A stretch of DNA of 64,000 nt from Agelas oroides. Lineage: Eukaryota > Porifera > Demospongiae > Agelasida > Agelasidae. The stretch covers positions 23,864,917 to 23,928,916 of the forward strand of contig OX422184.1 of the NCBI GenBank assembly GCA_949130485.1, read 5' to 3'. Below, in pieces: positions 22,957 to 36,447 of the stretch (position 1 is the first letter of the stretch; each line of letters starts with the position of its first letter). A program made the position numbers and the translations under genes. The notes beneath the pieces are model-generated. The model was given only the letters and a program-made list of their open reading frames with translations, searched no databases and was not told where the DNA came from.

Positions 22957-23694
22957 AAGTGAGTTATTGTTTTTTGGTGTTCAGGGGAGTACCCTTTCTG
23001 GTCATCGCGTGGCCACGGGTTTCGGTCCCTTTGAAGCAGTAATAAGAACGCACACAGTCCACTGGTCAGGAGTTCAAAGACCATGTACACAGGTCTATAC
23101 TTCCCATCTTCTTTCACTTTGGTGTGGGAATGAGACTATAAGATTCCATGCGTGACAGCGATCGTGTTACAGTTGAGTCTACTCTGTATGCATGCCTGTA
23201 TGCATGACAACTTCTAAATGTATGTTTAATTTGGCATGCCTTAAAGTCAAATTATTTACTTTGCTTCGTACCAGATTTATGGGGCCACACACATATCTAT
23301 AGAACATGAGCGATTGAAATACGTTCACCCAAGCCAGTACATAGTATAGATGTACAATCAACAAAGCAAATCTCCCTGAAAAAGTAGGCCTAGAGATTAT
23401 GTAAAGTCACCCACTGCGCAGGATGTGTTTCGGCCAGATAAAATTATTACTGCTTATGCTAACTTCCCCAGTGAGTATGGAAGGATGTAGCGATATCATA
23501 TGTGCAAGTACATGTATGCACATAGACTGTAAAAACTTAGCAGTATACTAACTGTACACGTAGCATAGTCTGTATTCAAATGTTCACTCAGGCTTGTCCT
23601 ACATTCAAACATTCCCAGTTGATATGAGAGGGTACAAAAACATCCACATTCTAGTTGGGTAAGTATGCAGGATGCATAGCAAACCCTGAATTAC

Positions 23695-26427
23695 CTTTCA
23701 TTGGGTCTTGGCCTGCAAACGTCACTGCACTTTGTACTGTCAGTGCTTCAATTGCAGTTGTACAGTCACTAGTTTTGGTGTATTGAGAGGTGAATTGTCT
23801 TTTGTTCTCCTTTGGCCGCAGAAGAACAATGTACAACTTTCGTCCAAAGATACAGAAGAGTACTGCAAATGCACTCATGATGACAGCAACTGCAATGGTT
23901 GCATTCTGTATCTCCCGGGTTGACAGTGTGGCAAAGTAGCTTGGTATGAAGGCAAGCCAAATCATCAGTAGAGCAAAAGAGCAAAATGCAATGAACTTGG
24001 CTTCATTGTAATTCGCTGGGTACTTAAAGCTCATGACACCGAGTACACAAGCTGCTATAATGATTAGAGTTTCATAGATCCCTGAAAGGACAAATATTGG
24101 GAGGGGATCAGAAACACAAGTTACAATAATCTCTGGAAAATCATTCATATCTGTAGAGTCCAGTCGCAGTTCTCGTTGAATTCCAGGAATTTGCATGCCT
24201 ATTGAAGCAAAGACAAGTACCAATTGTCCCAATACAATGAGGAAACTGAAGATTACCTGGTGGTATGCTTGCATGCACCTGGGACGTTTGATTAGGGACT
24301 TGCTCTGAAATACGCGAAACACTCGAAGGATTTTGATCATAACGGCTCCAAACATAAATGAGAAGCAGAACCAAATAGCAACCCTCTGAACAATGCACAC
24401 ACCAAGTGTGGGCGGAGCAATGTAAATGAATACAGAAGCAAAGCTCAGGCCAATTGCAATGAGTAGTAGTATCATTTGTTCCCTGCTAGAAGATTTAATG
24501 ACTGGGGTTTTATAGTACACTCCAAAAACTATTCCTGTCACTGCTACTGACAACAGGCCAAGTATCCCCATAATGATGACCACAATTGACCAAGGATCAC
24601 TAAAGGTGATAAAAGTTTCAGAGATAGCTACACATCCATCACTACCTTGGAGTGGGTTGTTACCCCACATGTCGCCAAGCACAGAGCAGTTAGTGCAGCT
24701 TGGGGCGAGGTGTTCACTTGAGAAGTTCTGCCCAAGACAAGGTTCACATATGCTACAGCAGGAGGATGTCACTGGTCTGCGATACTGGCCTGGGAGACAG
24801 CGACCACAGTGAGATTCTGGAGGCTCATGAACATTCTGATCAACGCCAAAATTGAGGGTGCTCACATCAGTGAAGTTCAAAGGTGATATACCAGAGACAT
24901 TAATACTACTCCTTGTTTCACTTGCTGCAGAACTATCCCAAATTCCAGCCCTAAAAAGGCCAATTCTGCTGTTATAGTTCCATATATCAGATCGACCATT
25001 CACATTTCCCTCAGAATCAAACTGCACTGTATTTCCAGTCAATGGTGAATGGAATTGCACGTCTGCAATGTATGCACGTAGGGCAGAACCATTCAGTTGC
25101 CTCTTCTGTCCATTGCACCTGTTGTCTGTACGGCTCCAGACTGTTGGCTGATCACAGTTTTCTAGGAGAAAGCGGTCTAAGGCATGGGCAAAGGTGTACA
25201 CTGCATCAATGGTCAGTGATACAAAGGGACTCTGTCTATAGTGAGCAAAGCGAGTGATGTTTGAATGTTGATCACACGCATTTTGGAAATCATTTGTAGC
25301 ATTCAAGGTAGTGTTACACCCAGCATAGTTTGCATAAATTTCAGGGAACCATGGGTTGCGTTTATTGCTGTGGATTGTCAGCTGCATCAGATAATCATGG
25401 AACTTTAGAACATGCGATACATATGGAGAAACTCCATATATTGCTCCGGCAGTTTCATTAAACTTGCTGTCAACAATGATGGACTTTGACAAGGCAGTTG
25501 CTATCCAAATATACCTTCTCTCGGGAGAAATTCTCCTGACTTCCTTCAAAAGCTGCTGTGTATGATGGCCATGAGCAAAAAGAACTACGACATTTGCAGT
25601 TGAAACATTCAGGTTTGTTGCTAATGTTTGATAATCATCACCTAGAAAATTTTCGTTCATTTCTTCTCCAACATCAATACAAATTTCATTTGCTTTAGCC
25701 AGCTCTTGCAGTTCAGCTATTCCCGCCTGACCGTAGGCATCATTGGAATACACAGTTGAGATGTGAGTCCAGTTGAACCACAGCATTAGGTCAACTATTG
25801 CTTTAGCTAGAATATTGTCAGGAGTTGTTGTCCTATAGAAGTAGGAATACCTGTCCCTGTTGTTGAGTACAGGGGAACTGGACGCGTAACTGACCTGGGG
25901 CATTTGAAACAGACGTCCCAGGCCGGCCACAGGAATGCTTACTCTGCTTGCATACGCACCCACGAGTTTGCAGACGAGTTTCCTCCGAAATATGCCATAC
26001 AACTTTCTAGGGTCAATTGATCTCCGGGAACTATCAGATCAAGAGCTTCGTCCAAACCAATGGTTTCGCTGAAACAGGTGTCGCGTATGTCATACCCCAA
26101 TTTTATACCTCGGAGTAGCTGCGAGTCGGCGTTGATGGTGTCCAGTGCGAATAACATCGCCTCCACCAGCTCATTATCATCACGAAGGATCTCTCCACAT
26201 TTTTCTCCTACGCCTTGTGAGTGGAGGGCAAACAGCCCACCTATAACAAAGTCTTTGTCAACGCGACTGGCCGCACCGCGTATTCTTCCATCGGCGGCCC
26301 TTATCACCTCCGACTCTTCTTCGTATTGATAAATCCTCGCATCAGAGGCGTGGGTCCTTGGACTGGAAGCAGCGAGCAAAAGCAGAGGCAGTAAAAGCAA
26401 GCGAAATCTTCTTGGTACGCAAGCCAT
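23695..26427 (-). pseudogene. R4: class C GPCR (mGluR-like), main exon with one frame break
   Basis: ATG at 26427 opens a signal peptide (MACVPRRFRLLLLPLLLLAA); the upstream in-frame extension is ignored because R5 and R6 start at the same aligned ATG. The flytrap domain begins normally but around 25950-25990 about 16 bp are missing relative to R5/R6, removing the VATVGIVG strand and shifting the frame. From there on the second frame is open to the end (VGAYASRVSIPVAGLG, NDAYGQAG, linker CGRCLPGQYRRP, seven membrane segments, FGRKLYIVLL). The exon ends ATGAAAG/GTAATT, a phase-1 donor. With tail exons intact and only one lesion, R4 is either a young pseudogene or suffers an assembly error. Confidence 0.8.
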
Positions 26428-26894
26428 TGTTTGAACTAAAAGTTCAGTATAATACACTTTCGCTCAAGCAAGTAGACTTTAGAACTTCGTGACTGGCAAA
26501 TATTTATCGATAATGAAACTTCCGGTCGCGTGCTATTTGGGTGGGAGAGTTGGTGGGGGGGGGGGGGGGGGGGGCAGATAGAAATCCAGTGCCGTCTAGC
26601 TAAGATCGTAGCAGAATCTAGGCGCTGGTTAGCTATCTTAGGTTCTCTCAGTTAGCCAGCATACAAGACTTTAGCATGACGATTGTAGTAGTGGCCATCC
26701 AACGTTAACATTGCAATAGAGTACTAGAGTAGTATCAGTTAGTGCATGAGTTTATAGACCCTTGCAAATCATGTTGATGTTTGAAATCATTTTTGGGGGG
26801 TTTAGAGCCATTGCTTGCACATTAAATTGTGGTGTTCAAGAAACAACACAATGTCAATGATAGAGTGAGAAAAATCGTGCAAGTATAGCTATTA
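26428..26894. other. R4 upstream region
   Basis: 5' flank of R4. It has a poly-G run at about 26548-26575 and no coding sequence. No clear TATA box; the AT-rich ATAAATATT near 26497-26510 is the only candidate. Confidence 0.4.
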
Positions 26895-27961
26895 CAGTGG
26901 AGCCCCGCTTAACGGGCACCCCTCACTTGCGGACACCCACGATATAACGGACAATTCTGAAAGTCCTTCCATTCACTTCAATTAGCGATGTCAGAGTCTC
27001 CAGAAGTATGCCAGTTTTCGTCTACAGAGGCCATATCTACACATTGCTACAACGCATCTGCATCAAATTGAGTACAGAGGTTTCTTAGATGCTTAGGTAC
27101 ATTTGCACTTACTAATTTTGTGAAAATGTCTGCCTTAGTCAAGAATGCATGCACTTTTTTCGTCATATTTCATCCCTTTTCTGTGTATTTTTGAGGTAAT
27201 AACAGACTTTGTACTCCTGCTCACAATGACTTTCAATATTCAACGATGAACAACTATATTTGTATACCGGACAGGTTGCCCAAGGGGACAGTGCAGGTTT
27301 TTGATTGCAACTTTGATCCAACTCCTGCGGAAATGCTGCTATTTACAACCGAAAAACGCCGTTTTTTTAAGCGTTTATCAAGCCTAGTGCAGGCATTACA
27401 CTAGGTATTCAAAATGAACAACCTTCACTGGACTGAATAGGTACTGACTGACTTGCGGAACGTGTACCGGACGCATAATCACGCAAAAACAACGTATAAA
27501 TTTTCTGCAAATCACTTGCATTTCTAAGCTCATACAACCTGCTATATGGACTCAAAGTTAATGATATTGGTACCGTTAGAATCGCCGTTTCATGCTCTTT
27601 TCAAAAATCATAGCTGTTAATGTGATAAATTAATTTCAATTTTTACTCCGATATCGCTACTTCAATACTTAAGCAACCTCAATTTAGCGGACACCCATCG
27701 ATCTTCAGCAAGATTGTCCAACATCGCTTCTGGAATTAACAACTTGACATTAGACTAGCGCTGTTACTCGTAATACTAGCCTTTGCTTGGCCTTCCCCAC
27801 CAGGGGAAAGCTCTGAAAACGTAGCCGCGTTGTGCTCAACAGCCCGATTACGCATACCACGCCTACCGGAACTATACCGGAAGCCCCTGAGTAAGGGACA
27901 CCTCGCTATAAGGGACAAATTGTTGGTTCCCAATGGTGTCCTTTATAGAGGGGTTCCACTG
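26895..27961. mobile_element. Pogo/Tigger-like non-autonomous element, 1.07 kb
   Basis: The ends are CAGTGGAGCCCCGCTTAACG and, inverted, CAGTGGAACCCCTCTATAAA; both sides are flanked by TA, the target of the Tc1/mariner group. Ends of this type (CAGT.GA.CCTC...GGACA) are known from pogo/Tigger elements. GGACACC motifs recur inside. No transposase frame remains. Confidence 0.8.
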
Positions 27962-30900
27962 TATATGACTTAAATGAGAGAAGTGAAAAGGCTCAAAGAT
28001 AGGTAGTTGGGTTGTGAGAATTAACTAAAGTGACCTAAAAACCATGGCAACCTCTTATAGCTACCTCAGTTCCATGCATGATACATGATGCAGCCCAACA
28101 AATGTTTCCATTAAATTTTATGAAAGAAGACTTATTTAACAAACAGCATTTCCGGAAGAGCTATGCACGATATATGAACATGTACTGAATTGATTTTCTT
28201 CTGTACCCTTGTTTTGTTGTTTTGTTGTTGTGCATCAAGCCCTGAATTTGTCAGTGCTTAATGTGTACCATATAATATATGCAAACAAAATGCACGATCC
28301 AATCTAGTGCAAGAAAAATGCAATTCTGAGAATTTATGGCTGGATCCAACGTAGTGCAAGCCGCCACCTATCAATTTTGGGTTGATCCAATTTAGTGCAA
28401 TACCAGGAATGAAAAATAAAAACGATATCTTTTCAGTGTCTTCTCTGCATGCCCGTGAGTGTTCAAGATAATAAGGGCACTATGTAGTGTTGGTAATATG
28501 ACCATGCACACATTTGTAGGTTTCATGCTTTGCATATTTTGGTAATTTGATTTGCTTGTGCATGCATGACATCATAATATTGCTCAAGAGAGCAGCCTCC
28601 AAATAAGCTTCCGAATACTTCGAATATAGCTTCAATCTTCAACTAGAAGACATCATAGTAACATAATTAATAAGCATTTCGTTGTTGTTCTCTTGCACAT
28701 GTAGGCTGTCCCTGGATGACCCATGCATGCATGCACTTGGTTGCACTTGGTTGCACTGGTGTAGAGAAGATGCCAGGAATGTAGCTAAACAACTACAGAA
28801 GAGACTAACTCATTCAAAGAAGCTCCTGACTTGGCTGTCTCATAACATCCTTGATTCCCTCATCTGGTTACATGAAAGTTCCTTACTGCAACTTTGAAGT
28901 GCATTTGTAATGAGATGTTCTGAGGGTTGTCAATGTATTGTGGTTGTAAGATGAACTGGGCAGCTGCCTATTGAGTTGCCTTTTGCAATAGTCTTCAATA
29001 CCTAAGCAAACCTATCATAACCACTGTCTCTTCAGCTTGTCTGCAACCATGGTAACCACTCTGATGGACTGGATTGTTGAACAGAAAATATTACTTTAGG
29101 TAGTGTTATGTCATAACATAGTGTGTGTAAGTGAAGCCATAGGCTATATTGTACACGTATGCATCTTCAAATCAATTTAGTGCTGACTTGGCCCAACTGG
29201 AAAGCACTCAAAAGTCACCAGACCATTTTCCTCATGAAAAATTGGGGTCTGGGCAAGGACCAGAGGAGGTCCGACACTAGTGATGTTATATACATCAACA
29301 CGTGATCCTGATTGTCAAGTTAATTGCTAACCTTCTGCATTCCAATGCTTCAACAGTGATTCCTGGGCGATAGAATTTATCACCATTATTTTTATTTGCA
29401 CATATACAAACGAGCGATAGGTGTCATGAGCATAGCGATGAACGTAACGCTAACAAACGTGTCTGTCTGGTGCACAGCATCCAAAAAAAAAATCTACAAT
29501 GACGGATAATGAGTGACGATCGTCTTTCGATCATGGTTGTCAACTTCTTTTGTGAGAAATATCTGTTGGCTGAATGATGGCATAGTGGTAATAACTGCCC
29601 GCCCACGTTGTGAGCGGGGAAGCACCTGATGAGAAACTAAAAATCAACGAATTGGGGCCTTATGCACATGCTAATTAACCTCTGACCCAAAGCATGTGTT
29701 TCAGTGAATGCAGCTGTCGTGAGTAGTTTAACAAAGATTGTATTTAAAAGCTGTGTACATGTCTGCTTAATATGGCTTCTGTGAAGTGCTTGGCATAACA
29801 GAGATTGACTTGGTTGCTTGGTTATGGCAAAGACACCAGGAATGTAGCCAAATAGGTCTTCTGAAAGAATAGTAATTGGAAGCATTTCTAATTATTATTA
29901 TTATTGATTGTTATTGTTGTCGTTGTCGTTCAGGCATGCAGGAAAGGCATGCAGGAAAGCCATGCATGGTGATAAAATTTGTATCAAGCATAATGTAGGA
30001 GTGCATTGTCTTTGTAAATTGTCATTTTCAAATACAATGCACTCCTAGATATGCCTAAAATTGCAAGCAAATAAAATATTACGAAGCTCCATCCCTACAC
30101 TGTAATCACCGTGGTCTTTGGTCGATCTGGGAACGAGACTACGTGTGCGCATGCGTACAAAGAAGGAAAAATGGTGTCGGACAGCAGTCGGGCAGTGCTG
30201 TAAACTGCTTTATTGACAAAGGGTGAATTTGAAGCTACGAAGACGCTGAGTATTTGTAGAGCTCCATGCTGTAGTAAGAATCCGTTTCGTACTAAAATTA
30301 CGGTAAGTGCTTGAACTGTTTTCAAGTTATCGTTGTGGAACAAAGAAGTTCAAAGTTCAGTAGAATACACATTGAGTCGTTCTGGTAGGCACAAAAATAA
30401 AAAGTAGGAAAAGTGGACAGGGCGTGAAAGTTCAGGTATCACTGCAGGGCTAGCTGGCAAGATTCTGCTTCCCAGACAGGACAAACAGCACCATTGTTAC
30501 CAAATGGTGTTAGTCCAGATGAAGATGCATCTACACCAACAAAACTCTGTAGACAACACTGGTGACTTTTACTTAATGCCGCTATATTCAATGTGCAAAA
30601 GTATTCTCCCATTCACAGTATGGTATTAATGATCTGGAAAGTACTTCATCAAGTTGTTTGAAACCTGAAAACAGGCAGTAGCTAACTACAAATCTACTGC
30701 ATTTAATGACCCAGACAAAAGTAGGTAACTCAGGTAGCCATATTAAATTGCTTACAACCAGTAGCCAAGGGGAATGTTTACAATCATTAAATACAGGAGC
30801 TTATGAGTGGCAAAGCATAACTACAGAATAAACTTTCTCTGGCTAGGTGTGTACAATCCAGAAGTATATATAACTATACTTTGTGCAACTAACAGTTTGT

Positions 30901-32225
30901 AACATTCAATAAAATGTCTATGATGTGGGTGTTCAGCTGTGGATAAATGAAGGCTTGGTTTGGCTGTGTACCCTATTTTTGTTGCAACCAGCGAACTGGG
31001 TTATTAGCAGCAGCTATGCACCATCAAAAATGCAATTAGAGGCCAACCCAACCCTTCTTTCCTATACATTTTCCACTCATCCGAACATTTCACTTATTAA
31101 AACACCTTCCAGTCACGTGTTTGGATAAGTGATTTCCTATTGTACTTCGGTATTAATTATGTATAGAGGTTGTACAACATCCAACTAGGATCTATACTTG
31201 CATACCACTTGTAACTAAAATTGATATGCACATAGTTACTGATATACCGGTATAGTATAGCACTGTTTCATGTGGGGATAATTATCTTTTACCTTATGTA
31301 ATTTGTTGATATGTACATGAGGTGTGTTTATACATGCACCCCCATACAAAATATCCTTATGATATACGATACCCCCAAATGTACCCCCTAGGAAATTTTC
31401 CATTGCGGTATGAACAAAATTGAACAAATGAAGAAGCTATATATAGCCAATGCAAGAGAGCTTGTTGTACCGTTTTGGAGTCTTGACACCTTCTATAGAA
31501 ATTTCTGGAAAGGTGTATATTTTGCGTGGGAGATTCTGATTTTGCATGGGGGTACTGACATACTATCACTTGTGGCTCAATACAGGGGGAAGCAGGATTT
31601 TTAAGATCCTGCAATAAGTAGTTTTCATGGTTATCGTAGTTATCTAGAAATGGTAAGTCAGATGGCATCCTGAGCTGAAGGTAGGTATAGTGGAAGTCTA
31701 GTGTTGGTTGAAGTGCATTTAACCTTTTAACTACTGTGACGACTATAGTCGTCATCGAAATCCGGCTGATGTTATCAGTTGGCGCAATCCGTTTAGAAGA
31801 TAGGTTCTGCGCTAGCAGAAATCGTGGGACAGGGGGAGGTGGGTGCCCTCTAGGTGACAGTGAATGGCAGCTGTTGCAGCTGGCTGTAGAAAACACCTGG
31901 TCAGCACCAGGTGGGCCATTTGTCTGCTTTCTTGCACGAACAGGCGGAGAAAACGCTCCTTTCACCTTGTAGGGCCTCCATTTCTGGCAGCTTTAAGTCC
32001 GGAGGAGTGTTCTCTTGTCGGAGGGCCCTGACCATTGAACGCTCGCTAATGAGTGGGTGTGGTCAAGGTTATGAACCTGCAAAGGACATCTGAAAGAAGC
32101 TGTGATTCACTTTTCAAGGGCTAACTTCCAGCAGAAATACAGGTGAAAGAAGGTGGGACAAGTCTAAACAAGACTTCTAGCAAATACAATTTAGTATTTA
32201 AAGGGTTTTTAATGAAGTTTGACTG
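27962..32225. other. 4.3-kb gap without recognisable gene
   Basis: Only short chance frames. Repeated phrases occur, for example CCAGGAATGTAGC(T/C)AAA at about 28778 and 29838, related to 58380, which marks a dispersed repeat. GTCTGGGAACGAGACTA-like ends (near 30125) suggest further small fold-back elements. The longest frames (31357-31965, minus; 31736-31972, plus) have no recognisable domain. Confidence 0.45.
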
Positions 32226-32822
32226 TGACTGGGGTTTTACGGTACACACCTAAATTATTCTCATCACTGCTACTGACAACAGGCCAATTATCTCCATACT
32301 GATTACCGCATCGACCAAAGAGAAAAGTTTTAGAAGTAGCTACACATCCTTGGAGTGGGTTGTTACCGGTCCCACATGTCTGACACCAAGCACAGAGCAG
32401 CTATTACAGCTTGGGGCAAGGTGTTCACTTGAGAAGTTCCGGGGGTCCACTTCTTCTTCCTCTTCTTCAAGTGTTAGCTCCTCTGTGTCACGAATGACCT
32501 CCTCCAGCACTTTCTCCTCGTCTGTTAGTGTGTGGTGTGTGTAGGGGGGAGAGAGAGAGGAAGAGGAGAAAAGGGATGAATATGTATGCATGTATAGGAG
32601 AAGGCGGGAGGAGAAAAGGTGTGTGTACAATGTATGCACATGTGTGCATGTCGCCATGGTTACACAGCATGTACCTTCCTCAGTCTCCTCCGTAATGGCT
32701 GTTGAGTCTACAGCAAGAGGATGTCACTGGCCTGCGATACTGACCTGGGAGACAGTGACCACAGTGAGATTCTGTAGGCTTATCAAAATCACTCCCATTG
32801 TACTTACCAAAGTCAAAGTGTA
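32226..32822 (-). pseudogene. Receptor pseudogene fragment with foreign insert
   Basis: The outer parts (32226-32442 and 32708-32822) match the cysteine-rich linker and first membrane segment of R4-R6 (HCGHCLPGQYRRPVTSSCC; NFSSEHLAPSCNSCSVLG). The membrane part is decayed. Between them about 265 bp of unrelated sequence replaces the CEPCLGQ region. The insert reads on the minus strand like exon (32675-32707), intron with GT...AG ends (32522-32674), exon (about 32445-32521) encoding an acidic stretch DEEKVLEEVIRDTEELTLEE. I do not recognise that donor gene. Confidence 0.7.
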
Positions 32823-33537
32823 GTACTGCTTAGTCACAAAGCTTTTAGAATGTGTAAAGTTTTATTCACTGGGTACATAGCGCATAGGTGAACCATGGAA
32901 CTAAGAACTATATAATCAGATTGAATGTCCATCACATTCTCTAGCTTGTGTATTAAGTTAGTCTACAAACTGTACCCCAAGATGCTCACAGAGCCCAGAG
33001 TGTAGTATCACTCAGCTAAAGAAAGTTTTATCCAAAGGCTTTATTAAAAACAAGCTTCATCCTCAAGGGTAGAGCTAGACAGGCATCAGTAAGCCATGCC
33101 ACTTTAGTACACACACGTATTTTAATATCCCACAGGACTGTTAATGCACATAGGATTATGGAATACACAATACAATGTAAGCAGGGAAATCCTTCTGGAG
33201 TGTCTTATGAGGGGGAGGGTGATGTAGCTGGTGAAGGGAGACTTTTTGGTGAGCAAAAGTTTTATTCACAAGGTATAGGTGCGCCATGCATGACACTAAC
33301 CATTATGCACTCAGATTAATGGTCCATTGCTTCTTCTGAACAAGGGAGTTACTTCAATTATGTGCATCATCTAATTTACATCTTGAGGTGTACGTAATTT
33401 TGTTTTTTGTGCTCACAAATACAGATTCATGTAAATAACACCACTGACACAATAATTACAATATGGTTTGCTTGTTACATTTCTGTACACTGTAGCTTAT
33501 GAATCGAACCTGATGTAAAAAGGCTGCATGTCTGGGT

Positions 33538-33568
<31 letters not shown>

Positions 33569-34914
33569 GGGCTTTGCACCACCACCTCTTTAAGTTGCAA
33601 CTCTGAATTAAACACGGGGCCACAATTTCTAAATTACCAGACGCAAAGTCACTTAAGTTGGTTGGTTGTTACACCCCTTGGGGCAAAAAAGTCCTTAGTA
33701 AGGCAATTTGGTGCAGGAGGGATTTCCACACTTTTAGGTGACAATGCAAAAAGAAAGACATTAAGTGACTAAATACACACTATAGCTAATGTGTTCACAG
33801 AAAACAAATTATTACAAAACGCATCGAGCGTTCTTAGTTTTACACCAGCGGTGGCCTGTCGCTTGTGCTTGACCCCGGTCAAGTGTGTGTTGATATGGTA
33901 TTCACTCAAGGTCGACAAAACCGCTACACAACTGCACTGTCGCTTTGTTGGAGGCGCATCACATGTCGTGTGTTCAGCCATTTGCGATCGTAGCACGTGT
34001 AAATCGTTCCGTGCACCTCCGTTTACGTTATCACTTTTACTGTATAATTCCGTATACTATAATTACATAATCATTATGCAACGGTTGGTTGGTTGGTTGG
34101 TTCTGGGGTCAAGGCAAAAAGGGGGTTTGCGTCGGCAAAAAAGTGCACTGTGGCCCCGTGGAATTAAAGCTATAATATTATAGGGAGTGGAACGGGGGGG
34201 GGGGGGGGGGGAGGGGGAACTGAATGGTTGGCAACTACATGCATGGCATCTCATTGTGTCACATACAAAATGTGTGAAAGAACATTATATACACATACCA
34301 GCTTACAGTAACTATATATTACGACCTATGCCTCCTCACATATTACGACTAGAACTGTATACACAAGCTATAAATGTGTAACTGTAACAAGTAGATACAG
34401 CAATCTAAAAACAGTATGCACAAGATCTGCATGCTACAAGTAAATGCAGTCAGCAAGTCAAAGCATAGAAAATAAGTACACTAGTCTACTTCTCAGAGCA
34501 GCTATAGTCTACTTATCACAGCATACTGCTACTACTTCTAAGGAGCTCCTACATGGTGAAGATAGGTGATGAGACACATTACATACAGCAAGACTACTGT
34601 CTGCTTGGTTAGGACATAAGAAATGGACATCATATACACGAATGTACATACAGAGGTTAATGTGGAAGCATTGTGTGGGTGTGTACATGTAGTTTATATA
34701 AAGTTGTATTGTATTGACTTTTCCTCCACATGTGCGCTAGATCGCACTACGTATGTTCCCACTGTCACTCACTAAAGACCAACTAAGTTGTTTCCATATC
34801 AGTAACTAGACTACTAGGCTACACTTGGTTAATGTTAACTGAAATGATAAAAGTTATCTCAACAATTGAAATAAATGAATTCTATGCTGCTGTCAATCTT
34901 ATCAACTATTACTA
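32823..34914. other. Repeat-rich spacer, no gene
   Basis: Two stretches (about 32830-32995 and 33195-33330) resemble the arms of the large palindrome at 58.55-59.05 kb (AAGTTTTATTCAC, CCCCAAGATGCTCAC). Poly-G tracts sit at 33549-33571 and 34195-34212. The part at 34257-34580 resembles 3838-4200. The open frame at 33791-34183 has no recognisable domain. Confidence 0.45.
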
Positions 34915-35366
34915 CCACGAATAAAATGCCTTACCTATTTTATTTTCCTTTTCATCAGTGGCGCTCAGTCTGAGGGTGGTAGTGCTATGTTCTCCACCAG
35001 AGCTGCGATCTATTTGTGAGTGACTATTTTGGGTACTCAGAGTGACAACATTCTTCAAACGCCAAAACACCACAATGAAAACCTTTCGTCTGAAGATCGT
35101 AAGCAAGACTGTGAAAGCAGTCATGATGATTCCGAGTGCAATAACTGCATTCTGGAACTCTTGTGCTGCCTGTTGAATAGCAAGGTACGTTACGATAAAT
35201 GCCACCCAGATCACAACAACTGCAAAAGTGTATATAAAACGAAACATACTTTGCTTCATTGAAATTGGCAGGATATTTGAAGCTCAATACTCCTAGTATT
35301 GTGGCTGCTGCAAGGATTGCTGACTCGTATAGTATGGAAATGATAGCGAAAGGCAGTGGGTTAATG
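34915..35366 (-). pseudogene. 3' fragment of an R1/R2-type receptor
   Basis: The minus strand encodes VIWVAFIVTYLAIQQAAQEF and the end of TM7 (KVFIVVFW), then a short tail ending ATAG/GTAAGG, the same phase-1 donor as R2. Upstream the similarity stops abruptly at about 35366, within TM5. A small insertion just before TM6 breaks the frame. It lies only 0.4 kb from the R5 terminal exon, so it is not part of R5. Confidence 0.8.
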
Positions 35367-35758
35367 GTGGTTCTGATGGTGCATGAAAGAGCTAGTGGCT
35401 GCTGCTAGTACAATCAGTACAGGAAGAGAATGTAGACCAGTTGTGTCCCGGTTGTGTCATCTAAGATGTCAGTGACTCAGTGCTAACATAGCTCTGTTTC
35501 ATGTGTGCATGATATACTTCACCCATCTAATTCTTTTTATATGTACATGAGAAGTGTGCAGTGCCAAATAGGATACAGAAATGTAGTGCTACAATGTTCA
35601 AGTTAGCAAGGTGACTAGCATCCTGAGGTAGGTGTTGGAAGTTTGAACTAAAGTGCATTTAGTGAAGCAGCTTTCTTCTTACGCTTTTAACACTAACACA
35701 ATGCTGGTAGTCATGCATTCAACTAATAAACTAGCTAATCAGCTCAAACATTTTGAAT

Positions 35759-35823
35759 TCAGGACGTCTCTGAACTGTTGACATCTCCATCATCAGACCC
35801 AGTTTGTACTACGGTGGACAAAC
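35759..35823 (-). CDS. R5 terminal tail exon
   Basis: Acceptor CTTGCAG, phase-1 exon encoding LSTVVQTGSDDGDVNSSETS and TGA at 35759-35761. One codon longer than in R4/R6. Confidence 0.75.
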
Positions 35824-36447
35824 CTGCAAGTGAAGAAATTACACAACGCAAATGATGATTGCACCACATGGCTGTGTGGCACATTACATTTTAGGAGGCC
35901 AATGTCATAGAAAGAGCACTGTCCATGTGGATTTTGGATGCTGCATGATTATGTATGTCAAGAAACACGTACTTACACTCAGAAGTTTGACAGAAGAGGC
36001 AATGCACATGATCTTAGATGATAGCTTTGTTCCCAGGAACCTGCCTTTCCATCGTTTGTAGTATAGAAGAACTGGGCAGGAGGCCTGGGAACAAGGCTAT
36101 GCATGCTAATGATGTGTGTGTCTGTGTTAAAAGCTAATGAGGTTCTTTTAGTGTTTACCTATGCGTTGCATGCACATGCACATGCTGGTAGTTTGTTGGA
36201 TGTAAGCAGTAACTCAAGACAGGTTCCAGTTTCGGATTATTCAGACAGCTAGCTATCTACTGCTTGCTATGTGTAATAGATATAACGCATGGTAACTCGG
36301 GATTTATGGTCAATCTGTAGCCGATTTGGAGGGCAGGGCCTGAAAACATGGGTAGTTATTGTAAACCATAAATACCAGATTAAAATGCAGCTTATAGGAA
36401 CATCACTTTACAACTTCCTATGGTATATATAATCTACAACTTCCTGT

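Noticed and set aside
22844-23155. Open frame with MGHLWLKW repeats
   Set aside because: Product of the 24-bp minisatellite, no sign of selection on protein.
23708-23923. Recurrent plus-strand 71-aa frame (also at 41367 and 53539)
   Set aside because: Shadow of the conserved TM6-TM7 coding region on the opposite strand; its conservation follows from the receptor genes.
30095-30343. First exon with donor near 30300 on the plus strand
   Set aside because: GTAAGTGC follows a CG-richer stretch, but no open frame reaches it and no downstream exon was found.
31357-31965. Minus-strand 202-aa open frame
   Set aside because: No recognisable domain, low complexity in places, overlaps an equally good plus-strand frame; likely chance.
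33791-34183. Plus-strand 130-aa open frame and its minus-strand partner
   Set aside because: No domain recognised on either strand; the minus frame with CDAPPTKRQ loosely recalls transposon-derived sequence but is too short to call.
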